A program made the translations under genes and the position numbers. The notes under the pieces were generated by a model, which was not told where the DNA came from, did not search any database, and saw nothing but the letters and a program-made list of their open reading frames with translations. DNA of 64,000 nt from Synechococcus sp. MW101C3 (lineage in GTDB: Bacteria > Cyanobacteriota > Cyanobacteriia > PCC-6307 > Cyanobiaceae): contig NZ_NQKX01000005.1 of the NCBI RefSeq assembly GCF_002252635.1, positions 230,781 through 294,780 on the forward strand, in the 5' to 3' direction. This document shows positions 48,442 through 57,896 of the stretch, piece by piece. Every line of letters begins with the position of its first letter. Position 1 is the first letter of the stretch.

Positions 48442-49043
48442 GGGGAGTGATGGTCCAGTCTGACCCGCGCCGACATCCGCGCTTCTGGATTCACCCCGGC
48501 AAAGGTGGGCGGCAGCCACACGCGCACCACCATCAGCACCGCCATGGTGATCAGGAACAGACACACGGCCAAGATCTGGTGCCAGTCGGTTTCGAGCACG
48601 CCCTTCACGATCACCTCCCGCAACACCGACACGATCGCGATCTCCACCGACACCCCGATCGACACACGCTGCTCCTGCAGATAGATGATCAGCAGCCGGA
48701 ACAACTCCACCAGGATGAGGATGAACAGGATGTCGGCTGTGATGGCGTGAAAGCGCGGCGTGGTCATCAGCGTGGAGTAGATCTCCCGCATCTGCAGCAC
48801 CATCACCCAGAACAGGCCCACACACAGCGCCACCGCAATCAGGTCCTGCACCGCCTCCAGGGTCTGCACGATCTGTACGCGCCGGAACAGCTGATGCCAG
48901 GGAACGCTGCCGGTGGCAGTGATCGTGGCGGCTGCAGGGGTGGCAGGGGGTGGGGCCGCAGGTGGGGTGCTGTCGGGCGAACCGCGGCCTTGCTCGGTGA
49001 TTGGGCTTGTCGGGCTTGTTGGGCTGGCGAGCGTGTCCTGCAT
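48438..49043 (-). CDS. PsiE-like phosphate-starvation-inducible membrane protein
   Basis: A 201-residue protein from ATG 49043 (AAGG site 5 bases before). After a Pro/Thr-rich N-terminus of about 55 residues it has four hydrophobic segments (IAVALCVGLFWVMVL, DILFILILVELFRLLIIYL, VEIAIVSVLREVIV and ILAVCLFLITMAVLMVV). The pattern and the block VEIAIVSVLREVI fit PsiE-family proteins, whose function is unknown. It overlaps the hydrolase, mobA and moaA set, forming a four-gene minus-strand operon. Confidence 0.75.
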   Translation of the reverse strand: MQDTLASPTSPTSPITEQGRGSPDSTPPAAPPPATPAAATITATGSVPWHQLFRRVQIVQTLEAVQDLIAVALCVGLFWVMVLQMREIYSTLMTTPRFHAITADILFILILVELFRLLIIYLQEQRVSIGVSVEIAIVSVLREVIVKGVLETDWHQILAVCLFLITMAVLMVVRVWLPPTFAGVNPEARMSARVRLDHHSP

Positions 49044-49346
49044 GAACCTTGACCGAATGGATCGCAGCCTATGGGGCGCCAACTTATCGGTCAATTACCT
49101 ATAGATAGGTAGACCTTATTGCATTGATTGGGGCGTCATTCACTTGGGGCTCCACTGACTGGGGGGTCATTGATCGGGGGACAGCTTGAGAGGTCTTGCT
49201 CGTGGATCGGGGCGCGAGGCTCTGATCGCACTGTTCTGAGCGGCCTGAGCTGAACACCCCCGCCAGATCCGACCAGCCCCCGATTGTCCTTTCGCCTATC
49301 GCCCCTCCGCCTGATTCCCCCGCTTGACCGTCACTCCTGCCCCTGA
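49044..49346. other. 303-bp gap with a perfect dyad
   Basis: No gene is visible. The dyad ACCTATAGATAGGT lies at 49097-49110, in the upstream region of the PsiE-like operon, and could be an operator. Degenerate GGGG-containing repeats with GTCATT follow (49124-49178). Confidence 0.5.
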
Positions 49347-50567
49347 TCACCCCTCCTGCGGAGCCGGGCGGAAGCGCAGCAAGGTTGTTCCGCTGGCGTC
49401 CTGCAGCAGCAGATGGCGCTGATCGATGCGCCAGCGGCGCACCCGCTCCAGGGCATCGCTGTAGCGCTGCTCAAGCTCCATCACCGGCGGGCTGCAGCCC
49501 ATGCGCGTGCTCGCCAGCTGGGGGAAGCGGATCGCTGTCCCCTCCAGGCTGAAGCCGCCCATCAGGCGATTGCAACCGCCACTGCCGGCCAGCTGCAGGC
49601 GCTCGGCCGAGAGCTCCAGCTCGATCGGCTGAGCGCCAGGCGGCGTAGCCAGCTTCTGGCCGCCAAGGCCCTCCAGCCGCCAGGTGGTGCCCCGCAGCGG
49701 GGGCGCCTCCCTGGGGCAACCCCGGCCCGGGGTGAGGGCCGAGAAGCTCTCCACCACCAGGGTGCGGCGTGGCGGCTGGCCCTGCTCCATCGACGGCCGC
49801 TGGGTGATCAGTCCCTCCAGGCTCACCAGCAGCGGCTGGCCCGGTCGGTCTGCCGGGCGGGCCGCCAGGTAGGCACGCTCCAGGGCCAGGTAGCCGGCCT
49901 CCATCGCCACGGGTAAGCGCTGGCCGGTGGCGCACAGGCGGATGCTGGCCGCATCAGCCATGTACGAGAACAGACCCGTGAGCTGCAGGCGCGGGTCGAT
50001 GGGCGCGGCCTGGGGCAGGCGCGTCAGCCGGTCGTTGGCGTTGGCAGAGGCCGCACCCACCTGGGGGTCGGGCTGGCGCAGCGCCGCCCCGGCGGCAAGC
50101 GGCTGCAGGAGCTGCGGGGGCTCGCTGCCACGGCTGAGCTCCAACCGCCCCGTGCCGGGCTCCAGCCGCCAGCGGCCGATGGCATCAAACGCCTGGGGCT
50201 TCGGCCGGCTCAGCAACGTCTGCCGCAGTTGATACGTGCCATCGGCAGCCAGATCGAGGTGCCAGCGGACCGGGCCGCCCGCGCCGGGAAGAACCCCCTG
50301 CCAACTGGCGGGGAGAGGTCCGAGCGAGGCCGGTGATGAAGGCCGCCGCGTGCTGCTGTCGGTGGGGGGCCGCTGGCTGATCAAGGCGCCGGCACCGGTG
50401 GACGCGCCCAGCGCCGGTGCCGTGATCACAGCCACCAGGACGACCACCATCCCGCGCCCCATTCCGGGCAAAAGGCCCCGTGCCCGGCGAGCCTCTTCAG
50501 TGGCGCGGGCAACACGCCACCGCAAAGCGCGGTGCGGCATCGGCATCGGCACGGTTGGCGCGTTCAA
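49347..50567 (-). CDS. META-domain envelope protein with NlpE-like N-terminus
   Basis: A 406-residue protein. It has a short basic N-terminus, a hydrophobic signal-like segment near residues 40-55 (MVVVLVAVITAPALGAS), an NlpE-like region (WHLDLAADGTYQLRQTLLS), a middle beta-rich region and a C-terminal META/HslJ domain (GTTWRLEGLGG, SGGCNRLMGGF). META domains occur in lipoproteins linked to motility and heat resistance; here the signal lacks a clear lipobox. The start is uncertain (ATG 50567, with later ATG codons in the same frame). Confidence 0.8.
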   Translation of the reverse strand: MNAPTVPMPMPHRALRWRVARATEEARRARGLLPGMGRGMVVVLVAVITAPALGASTGAGALISQRPPTDSSTRRPSSPASLGPLPASWQGVLPGAGGPVRWHLDLAADGTYQLRQTLLSRPKPQAFDAIGRWRLEPGTGRLELSRGSEPPQLLQPLAAGAALRQPDPQVGAASANANDRLTRLPQAAPIDPRLQLTGLFSYMADAASIRLCATGQRLPVAMEAGYLALERAYLAARPADRPGQPLLVSLEGLITQRPSMEQGQPPRRTLVVESFSALTPGRGCPREAPPLRGTTWRLEGLGGQKLATPPGAQPIELELSAERLQLAGSGGCNRLMGGFSLEGTAIRFPQLASTRMGCSPPVMELEQRYSDALERVRRWRIDQRHLLLQDASGTTLLRFRPAPQEG

Positions 50568-50861
50568 GGTGACGACTTTGAACGTACAGGCGGCTGCCTC
50601 ACAGCCAGACCATGGCTACCGACACCTGAGCGCCCGCCCGAACGCATGGGCCACCGCATCAGAAACAAAAGGCAGCCGAACAGCGGTCAGATCACGACAC
50701 GATGATTGCCTGGAACGCCTGCCACATGAAATCAGGGCACCGCGAAGGAATGCCAGGAGCCATGCAAGACCGTGTGGCCACTTCGCGATGGTAACGAGCT
50801 GAATCAAGAGGGCGAGCTACGTTTTCATCATGCGGTGCCTCGAGGTGCAATGGGAGGCGCA
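50568..50861. other. gap before the glycosyltransferase remnant
   Basis: No gene is visible in this 294-bp stretch, which becomes less GC-rich towards 50860. It separates the divergently oriented META-domain gene and the remnant. Confidence 0.5.
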
Positions 50862-51665
50862 ATGGCCACGATTGTCATTGCGGCAACGGCCAACGATCTC
50901 TGGGGAGCAGCGGTCACCGTGCGCTCAGCCTTGGAAGCCTGCAGCACAACCCTCAACATCTATGCCATCAGCGTCGATTTATCTTTAGCAGACAAGCAGC
51001 AACTCTGCGCTTCTTGACAAACTTCGAACTGAGGCACCATCAAGTTTAGTGATTTTGATCTTGTGAAAGTCCATGACTTTCGAACCACTCTACCCGTCAA
51101 GAGCAACTCCACCCATGCACGTTGCTTTATTCCCGGGCTCTTGGCCGGGGTGTCCCGCTGCATTAACCTGGATACGGATTTGATCGCTTGCTCAGACTTG
51201 AACGACTTGCAGATCCTAGATCCAGAAGGTAAATCCAGCGCTGGTGTTATTGACAGCGACATCGCAAGCCCAAAGCAGCAGCAACGCCTCGGCTGAAACC
51301 TAAAGCCGAAAGATCCTTTCCACTATGTTAAATCAGGAGTCATCGTGATGAACTTGGACGCCTGGCGACTTCGCCAGATCCAGGTCAATGCTCTAAACAT
51401 TGCTCAAGACAACCAAGATGTGCTTGACCCAATGGGCCAGAATGCTCTGACTATGGCCTTGGCAGGCGATTGGCTGACGCTCGATCCGAAGTGGAACACA
51501 TCGAAAGGCATAGCCGATGCCAGCTTTTTCGATGGGATTATTCATTTCATGGACAAGATCAAATCATGGCATGCAGATGATGCAGGAAGTTTTCAAGATC
51601 GATGGTTTCACTATTGGATCGAACCGTTTTCGCCGGCCAGCGCCCCGTCAAGCCACTTGGAATAG
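50862..51665 (+). pseudogene. family 8 glycosyltransferase, broken by in-frame stop codons
   Basis: The N-terminal third begins at ATG 50862 and matches GT8 folds (TIVIAATANDLWGAAVTVRS). The same frame is interrupted by TGA at 51015, 51030 and 51294, with readable GT8 sequence between (CINLDTDLIACSDLND with the DxD metal motif, GVIDSDIASPKQQQRLG, VNALNIAQDNQDVLDPMGQN, DPKWNTSKGIADAS). No frameshift is needed. The last 20 residues diverge from the family. The gene once transferred a sugar from a nucleotide donor and is now dead. Confidence 0.85.
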
Positions 51666-52256
51666 CAGCCACCGATCAACGGCTAGCTCGCTCGATTCCC
51701 ACCCTGGAAATGGCGCGGGGCAAACTGCACAGAATGATGCGTTCAGCCAATCAGCTGCAGCCATGACTGCATGAATGGTCGCACTCTGCTCGATCAGAGG
51801 CTGCGAATCAAACCGGCAATCGCCAGCTGGCCACCAAACAGCGAGCCTATAGAAGGTCAGAGAAAGTGGAATGAATTGCGCATGGCTCCCATGCTGAGGC
51901 ACTCCCTGATGCAGCTTGCGCGTTGATGGGCTCTCCTGGTGGCTGCCGTCACCAGCTGCTCAGCAGCCACACCTTTAATGGTGATCACCGCTATCGCCGC
52001 AGGGCTGGCTTCCTTCGCTGGCCTGCCGGCCATGCGCAGGGGCTGCTGCATCGCGCGTGGGCTTGACCCTCTGACAGAATCCACAGCGCCATGGTCCAGG
52101 CGCAAGGTGATCAGGCGGAGCATCCTCTTACCTTGCATACCCACACCCTCTCGGCGTCCACTCCGCCGACACCGGCACCTGGTGATCGCACGACTTGGTT
52201 AGGATCATCCGGCACGATTGGTGAGCGCTCCGACGGAGCCGTTGGCCGTCGCTGTG
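51666..52256. other. 591-bp gap upstream of narB
   Basis: No gene is visible. I read it for GTA-N8-TAC, the NtcA site expected before cyanobacterial nitrate genes, and did not find one. The region is likely to hold the narB promoter. Confidence 0.5.
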
Positions 52257-54419
52257 ATGTTCGAACCTTCTTCCGTGCTGTCTTCTGCCCGTGCCCAATG
52301 CCCCTATTGCGGCGTGGGTTGTGGGCTGGAGCTCAAGCCGGCGGCGGCGGCTCTTGACGCCACTGCCTACAGCGCTGATTCCTGGACGGTGCGCGGAGAC
52401 CGGCTGCACCCTTCCTCCCTCGGCCAGGTGTGCGTGAAGGGAGCCACGGTGGCCGAAACCCTCGATCGCAACCGCCTGAGCACACCGTTGTGGCGCGAGC
52501 AGCGCGACCAACCCTTTGAGGCGATCAGCTGGGAGCGGGCCTTCACGATCCTGGTGGAGCGGATCCAGCTGATTCAGGCGGAGCGTGGATCGGGTGCGAT
52601 CGCGATGTATGGCTCGGGCCAGTTTCTCACCGAGGACTATTACGTCGCCAACAAGCTGATCAAAGGGGCCCTCGGCACCAACAATTTCGATGCCAATTCG
52701 CGGCTGTGCATGAGCTCGGCCGTGTCGGGCTATAAGCTCAGCCTAGGCTCCGATGGCCCCCCCTGCTGCTACGACGACCTCGACTTAGCAGGCACGGTGC
52801 TGCTGATCGGCACCAACACCGCCGACTGCCACCCGGTGCTCTTTCAGCGGCTGCTCAAGCGCAAGCGGCACCAAAAGGAGGCGTTGCAGATCATCGTGGT
52901 CGACCCCAGGGCCACCGCCACCAGCGCAGCGGCCGACCTGCATCTGGCCATTCGTCCGGGCACGGATCTGGTACTGCTGCATGGCGTGGGTCATCTGTTG
53001 CTGCAGCTGGGGGCGGTGGATCCGGAGCGGGTGGCGGCCTCCGCCGATGGATTCGCTGAGCTGGCGGCCCTCTGGGCGGGCTGGACGCCGGAGCGGGTCT
53101 GTGCCCTCTGCGGCATCGAGGAGGAGGCACTGCGGCGCCTGGCGGCACTCTGGGCCGCCAGCTCCGGCGTGCTCAGCCTCTGGTCGATGGGGGTGAATCA
53201 GAGCGTGGAGGGCACCGCCACAGTGGTGGGGATCATCAACCTGCATCTGGTCACGGGCCAGATCGGCAAGCCCGGGGCCGGCCCGTTCTCCCTCACCGGC
53301 CAGCCCAATGCCATGGGCGGGCGGGAAGCCGGAGGCCTGGCTGCGCTGCTGCCCGGCTACCGCTCGATCCACGAGGCCAGCCACCGGGCCGCGATCGAGC
53401 AGCACTGGGGCTTTCCCCCCGGCGCGATCTCAGCGCGCGATGGGCTCTCGGTGTGGGAGCAGATCGAAGCGATGGAGCGCGGCGAACTGGGCCTGTGGTG
53501 GGTGGCAGCCACCAACCCGCTGGTGAGCCTGCCGTCGCTGGATCGGGTGCGCCAGGCCGTGGCCCAATGCCCCCTGGTGGTGCTGAGCGAGGCCTACGCG
53601 GGCACCGAAACCGAAGCGATGGCCCATCTGGTGCTGCCGGCTGCCCAGTGGAGCGAAAAAGAGGGCGTGATGACCAACTCGGAGCGCCGGGTCACCTTGT
53701 CACATGCCTTCCGGCAGGCCCCCGGCGAGGCCCGCCCCGACTGGGCGATCTTCGCGGAGCTGGGCCGCCGGCTGGGGTTTTCCAAGCAGTTCGCCTACGG
53801 CTCCGCGGCCGAGGTCTACGCCGAGTTCGCGTCGATCACCGCCGGGAGGCTCTGCGATCACAGCGGCCTGAGCCACGCCCTGCTGGCCGAGCACGGGCCC
53901 CAGCAATGGCCGTTCCCAGCTGGCACAGCGGCGGGGGGCGGCCAGCCACGGCTGCACACCGAGGGGGTCTACCCCACCGCTAACGGCAAGGCCCGCCTGC
54001 TGGCCCAGCAACCGCTGGGGCTGGCGGAACCGCCGGATGACGTCTTCCCCCTGGTGCTCACGGTGGGGCGATACCTCGGCCATTGGCACACGATGACCCG
54101 CACCGCCCATGTGGAGCGGGTATGCCGCAGCCATCCAGAGCCCCTGCTGGAGATCCACCCAGCAGATGCCAGCTGCTGCAACCTCGATGAGGGCGCCCTC
54201 GCACGGGTGAGCTCTCGTCGCGGCGAGCTGACCGTGAAGGTGCAGATCACCGATCGAATTCGCCCTGGCACGGTGTTTCTGCCGATGCACTGGGGTGCCG
54301 CCCAGGAGCAGGCGTGTGAGGCCAACCGGCTGATGCATGCCCTCGGCTGCCCGATCTCGAAGCAGCCGGAGCTCAAGGCAGCGGCGGTGCGGGTGGAGCG
54401 GGCGGAGATCGCCGGCTGA
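52257..54419 (+). CDS. narB: ferredoxin-dependent nitrate reductase
   Basis: A 720-residue molybdoenzyme from ATG 52257 (GTG 52218 is also open). The N-terminus holds the [4Fe-4S] ligands CPYCGVGC and a fourth Cys in CVKG, and SRLCMSSAV supplies the molybdenum-binding Cys typical of NarB/Nap. The bis-MGD binding blocks follow (SMGVNQSVEGTATVVGIINLHLVTGQIGKPGAGPF region; ANPL, GRYLGHWHTMT). It reduces nitrate to nitrite with photosynthetic ferredoxin in the cytoplasm. It converges with the Crp-type regulator, three bases apart. Confidence 0.95.
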   Translation: MFEPSSVLSSARAQCPYCGVGCGLELKPAAAALDATAYSADSWTVRGDRLHPSSLGQVCVKGATVAETLDRNRLSTPLWREQRDQPFEAISWERAFTILVERIQLIQAERGSGAIAMYGSGQFLTEDYYVANKLIKGALGTNNFDANSRLCMSSAVSGYKLSLGSDGPPCCYDDLDLAGTVLLIGTNTADCHPVLFQRLLKRKRHQKEALQIIVVDPRATATSAAADLHLAIRPGTDLVLLHGVGHLLLQLGAVDPERVAASADGFAELAALWAGWTPERVCALCGIEEEALRRLAALWAASSGVLSLWSMGVNQSVEGTATVVGIINLHLVTGQIGKPGAGPFSLTGQPNAMGGREAGGLAALLPGYRSIHEASHRAAIEQHWGFPPGAISARDGLSVWEQIEAMERGELGLWWVAATNPLVSLPSLDRVRQAVAQCPLVVLSEAYAGTETEAMAHLVLPAAQWSEKEGVMTNSERRVTLSHAFRQAPGEARPDWAIFAELGRRLGFSKQFAYGSAAEVYAEFASITAGRLCDHSGLSHALLAEHGPQQWPFPAGTAAGGGQPRLHTEGVYPTANGKARLLAQQPLGLAEPPDDVFPLVLTVGRYLGHWHTMTRTAHVERVCRSHPEPLLEIHPADASCCNLDEGALARVSSRRGELTVKVQITDRIRPGTVFLPMHWGAAQEQACEANRLMHALGCPISKQPELKAAAVRVERAEIAG

Positions 54420-54422
54420 GAT

Positions 54423-55025
54423 TCAGCTGATCGGCAGCATCGCCTCCACCAGCTCGGGCGAGAGGCGCAGAAGAGCTGAGCCCCTGCCAGTGAGATGGCC
54501 ATCCACCAGGCCCGACTGACGCAAGCGGGTGAACATCTTGGTGACGGTGACGCGGGTGTTCCCGATCAGCTCGGCCAGGCGCTCATGGGTGATCCGCAGC
54601 GGCAACTCGTACCAGAGACCATTGCGGCGTCCCAGGCGCTCCACCAGTAAGACCAGCAGCGCCTTCAATCGCTGTTCGGTGTCGGGGTGGTGGCGGATCA
54701 TCAGCAACTCCAGGGCCCAGGTGTTGAGGTCCGTGCGAACGCCCAGCATTTCGGTGCGCTCCACCCGTTCGATCTGCACCACGGAGAGTGCTTCAAGGCC
54801 CACCCAATCGCGGCGCAGGGCCAGGGCATCGCAGACTTCACCCGGTTGAAGAAAGCCGATCGTGATGTCCTGGCCCGAGGAGGCCAGCAAAAACACCCGC
54901 AGGATGCCGGAGTGGACGCGAATGCGCGAGGCTGCGGCGGCATGGCCGCCATCCAGCAGCAGGGTCTGGCCCACCGCCATCGTCAGCTGACGGAAGGACT
55001 GATGAAGTGGCAGGGCGGCCCTCAC
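54423..55025 (-). CDS. Crp/Fnr-family transcriptional regulator coupled to nrtD
   Basis: A 200-residue regulator. The N-terminal part is a cyclic-nucleotide-binding-type barrel, and the C-terminal helix-turn-helix is ITHERLAELIGNTRVTVTKMF. The recognition helix NTRVTVTKM is like that of NtcA (the nitrogen regulator), but the overall sequence is shorter and differs. It starts by a four-base overlap with the end of nrtD, so it is cotranscribed with nrtABCD. It may be a local nitrate regulator; effectors are unknown. Confidence 0.88.
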   Translation of the reverse strand: MRAALPLHQSFRQLTMAVGQTLLLDGGHAAAASRIRVHSGILRVFLLASSGQDITIGFLQPGEVCDALALRRDWVGLEALSVVQIERVERTEMLGVRTDLNTWALELLMIRHHPDTEQRLKALLVLLVERLGRRNGLWYELPLRITHERLAELIGNTRVTVTKMFTRLRQSGLVDGHLTGRGSALLRLSPELVEAMLPIS

Positions 55026-55855
55026 GTGTCGTCGTGGGCGAAACGGCGGTAGAGGAAATCGAGGGCGCGATTGCGCAGGTCGAAGTATTCGGGCTGCTCC
55101 AGCAGGCGGGCCCGCACACGCGGGCGGGCGAACGGCAGCTCGAGCACCTCACCGATCGTGGCGGCGGGGCCATTGGTCATCATCACCACCCGGTCGGCCA
55201 GGAACAGGGCTTCATCGATGTCGTGGGTGATCATCAGCACCGTCACGCGGTGATCGGCCCAGATCTTGAGCAGCTCCTCCTGCAGTTCCTCGCGGGTGAT
55301 CGGATCGAGCGCCCCGAATGGTTCATCGAGCAGCAGCACCTTCGGCTTGAGCGCCAGGGCGCGGGCGATCGACACCCGCTGCTTCATCCCCCCCGACAGA
55401 CTTCCCGGCTTCTTGTGGGCCGCTTCGCTGAGGCCCACCAGCGCCAGATGCTCCTCCACGATCGCCTTGGCCTGGCCGTTGCGCTGCAGTTCGGGGAACA
55501 CATTGTTCACCGCCAGGGCGATGTTGTCGTAGGCGCTCAACCAGGGCAGCAACGAATAGTTCTGGAACACCACCATGCGGTCGGGGCCGGGATCAACGAT
55601 GCGCTCCCCGTTCAGCCGCACCTCGCCGGTGGTGGGCTGGCGGAATCCCGACACCATGTCGAGCAGGGTGGATTTGCCACAGCCGGAATGGCCGATCAGG
55701 CACACGAACTCCCCCTCCGCCACGGACAGATGCACCCCATCCAGCACGGTGTGGGGCCCCCGGGCGCTGGGATACACCTTGGTGACCCCGTCGATCTCCA
55801 GATAGGCGCCGGTGGCACGGCTGGCGCTGGCCGCCGTTGGGCTGAGGGTCTGCAT
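55022..55855 (-). CDS. nrtD: nitrate/nitrite ABC transporter ATPase
   Basis: A 277-residue ATPase with Walker A GHSGCGKST, signature LSGGMKQRVSIARAL and Walker B VLLLDEPFGALD. NrtD and NrtC form the energising pair of the transporter. It overlaps the Crp-type gene and follows nrtC after about 34 bases. Confidence 0.95.
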   Translation of the reverse strand: MQTLSPTAASASRATGAYLEIDGVTKVYPSARGPHTVLDGVHLSVAEGEFVCLIGHSGCGKSTLLDMVSGFRQPTTGEVRLNGERIVDPGPDRMVVFQNYSLLPWLSAYDNIALAVNNVFPELQRNGQAKAIVEEHLALVGLSEAAHKKPGSLSGGMKQRVSIARALALKPKVLLLDEPFGALDPITREELQEELLKIWADHRVTVLMITHDIDEALFLADRVVMMTNGPAATIGEVLELPFARPRVRARLLEQPEYFDLRNRALDFLYRRFAHDDT

Positions 55856-55889
55856 GGGGGAGCGGGCAGGGTCGGATGGCGGGGCGGGG

Positions 55890-57893
55890 TCAGGTGGCGG
55901 CGGCGGGAGCCGGTGGCAGCACCACGGCCTCGATGCGGAGCGGGCGCTGCTGCTTCAGCCCCTGCACGTAGGCGGCGGGGTCGGCGGGATCGAGCTGCTC
56001 GGCGCCGAAGAAACCCACGGAGGTGGGGCGAGGTGGCTCGGCGGGCAGGCCCAGGGCGGCGGCCGCCTTGCCGAACAGATCCGGCCGCTGCACCCGGTTG
56101 AGCACCTCCTCCCAGTTGCTTGGGAAGGGGCAGACGTTCCAGCGCGCCAACTGGGTGAGGATCCAGGTGGCCTCGGCGCGATCGGGAGCATTGACGCCAG
56201 GCCCGAAGAAGCGGTTGAAGCCGGGAATCAGCGCCGGCGCACCGGTGCCGCGGTCGTAGGCCTGGGCCAGGCCGGGCAGCAGCACAGCGGGGCTGGTGCC
56301 CACGTATTCAGGGCGGGCCAGCAGCTGGGCCAGCTCCTGGCGGTTGGCCGGGTCTTCGCAGTGGCGGCAGGCCTCCAGCAGGGCGCAGAGCAGGGCCTGA
56401 TGGGTGTGGGGGTGGGCGGCGGCCCACTCTTCCCGCACACCGAGCACCTTCTCGCCATGGCCATCCCAGAGGTCGGTGTCGGTGGCGATCACGGTGCCGT
56501 GCCCCTCCTGCACGGCGCGGGAGTTCCAGGGCTCGCCCACACAGAAGCCATCGATCGTGCCGGCCTTGAGCGTGGCCACCATCTGGGCGGGCGGGATCAC
56601 GATCAGCTCCACGTCGCTGCTGGGGTCGATGCCGGCGGACGCCAACCAGGCCCGCAGGATCAGGTTGTGCATGGAGGCGGGGTGCACCATGGCCAGCACC
56701 GGCTTGTGGCCGGGTTTGGCGGCGATCCAGGCCTTGAACTCCGCCGCGCTGCGCACACCGGCCTCATGGAAGCGGCGGTGCAGGGTGATGGCATTGCCGT
56801 TGCGCGAGAGCGTGAGCGCTGAGGTGATCGGCACCGGGCGGCGCCCCTGGCTGCCGAGGGTCATGGCGAAGGGCAGACCCGCCACCATCTGGGCCGCATC
56901 CAGCACGCCCTGGCGCAGGTTGGCCTCCAGGGTTTTCCAGTTGGTTTCGCGCCGCAGCGTGACCTGATCAAGCCCATACCTGGCGAAGAAGCCGCCCTCA
57001 AGGGCCATCACCAACGGGGCGCAATCGGTGAGCGGCACGAAGCCGATCTCCAGATTCACCTTCTCCAGCGTTCCTGAGGCCACAGCGCCCCTGGGTTTGA
57101 GGCGCTGCTGGCGGGCATCACGCTGCTGGTTGAGGAAGGTGACCACCTCCGCGCGCAGGCCGTAGTAGGTGGGGTCTTCGACGGCGGTGAGCTGGGAGCG
57201 GGGCCGGGCCAGCGGCACATCGAGGATCTGGCCGATGTAGGCCTCCGGGCCGTTGGTGAGCATCACCACGCGATCGGAGAGCAGCAGGGCTTCGTCCACG
57301 TCGTGGGTGACCATCACGGCGGTGACCTTGGCCTCCTGGCAGATCTCCATCAGCTGGGTCTGCAGGTTGCCGCGCGTGAGCGCATCGAGGGCACCAAACG
57401 GCTCATCGAGCAGCAGCAGCTTGGGGCGGATCGCCAGGGCCCGGGCGATCGCCACCCGTTGCTTCATGCCGCCGGAGATCTCAGCGGGATACTTATCCGC
57501 TGCTGGCGTGAGCTTCACCAGCTTGATGTTGCGGTCCACGATCTCGCGCCGTTCCTCCCGGGAGAGCCTGGGCATCACGTTGTCCACGGCGAGGGCGATG
57601 TTCTCGCGCACCGTTTTCCAGGGCAGCAGCGAATAGTTCTGGAACACCACCATCCGGTCGGGGCCAGGTTCGGTGACCTCCTGACCGCTTATCAGGATGC
57701 CGCCCTCCGTGGCCAGGGTGAGGCCCGCCAGCAGATCCAGCAGGGTGGATTTGCCGCAACCGGAATGGCCGATCAGGGTGACGAACTCACCTTCCGCGAT
57801 CTGCAGGAAGATGTCCTTGAGGGCCACATAGGTGCCGCCGTTCTTGAGCGGAAACGCCTGAGTGACGTTGTCGACGGTGAGCAGGGCAGGCAT
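55890..57893 (-). CDS. nrtC: nitrate/nitrite ABC transporter ATPase with substrate-binding-like domain
   Basis: A 667-residue protein. Residues about 1-250 form an ATPase like NrtD (GHSGCGKST, ISGGMKQRVAIARAL, LLLLDEPFGALD), joined by a linker to a NrtA-like domain (about 285-640, LEIGFVPLTDCAPLVMALEGG and VGEPWNSRAVQEGHG). In cyanobacteria this domain takes part in inhibition of uptake by ammonium. The gene is the long fusion typical of NrtC. Confidence 0.96.
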   Translation of the reverse strand: MPALLTVDNVTQAFPLKNGGTYVALKDIFLQIAEGEFVTLIGHSGCGKSTLLDLLAGLTLATEGGILISGQEVTEPGPDRMVVFQNYSLLPWKTVRENIALAVDNVMPRLSREERREIVDRNIKLVKLTPAADKYPAEISGGMKQRVAIARALAIRPKLLLLDEPFGALDALTRGNLQTQLMEICQEAKVTAVMVTHDVDEALLLSDRVVMLTNGPEAYIGQILDVPLARPRSQLTAVEDPTYYGLRAEVVTFLNQQRDARQQRLKPRGAVASGTLEKVNLEIGFVPLTDCAPLVMALEGGFFARYGLDQVTLRRETNWKTLEANLRQGVLDAAQMVAGLPFAMTLGSQGRRPVPITSALTLSRNGNAITLHRRFHEAGVRSAAEFKAWIAAKPGHKPVLAMVHPASMHNLILRAWLASAGIDPSSDVELIVIPPAQMVATLKAGTIDGFCVGEPWNSRAVQEGHGTVIATDTDLWDGHGEKVLGVREEWAAAHPHTHQALLCALLEACRHCEDPANRQELAQLLARPEYVGTSPAVLLPGLAQAYDRGTGAPALIPGFNRFFGPGVNAPDRAEATWILTQLARWNVCPFPSNWEEVLNRVQRPDLFGKAAAALGLPAEPPRPTSVGFFGAEQLDPADPAAYVQGLKQQRPLRIEAVVLPPAPAAAT

Positions 57894-57896
57894 GGC

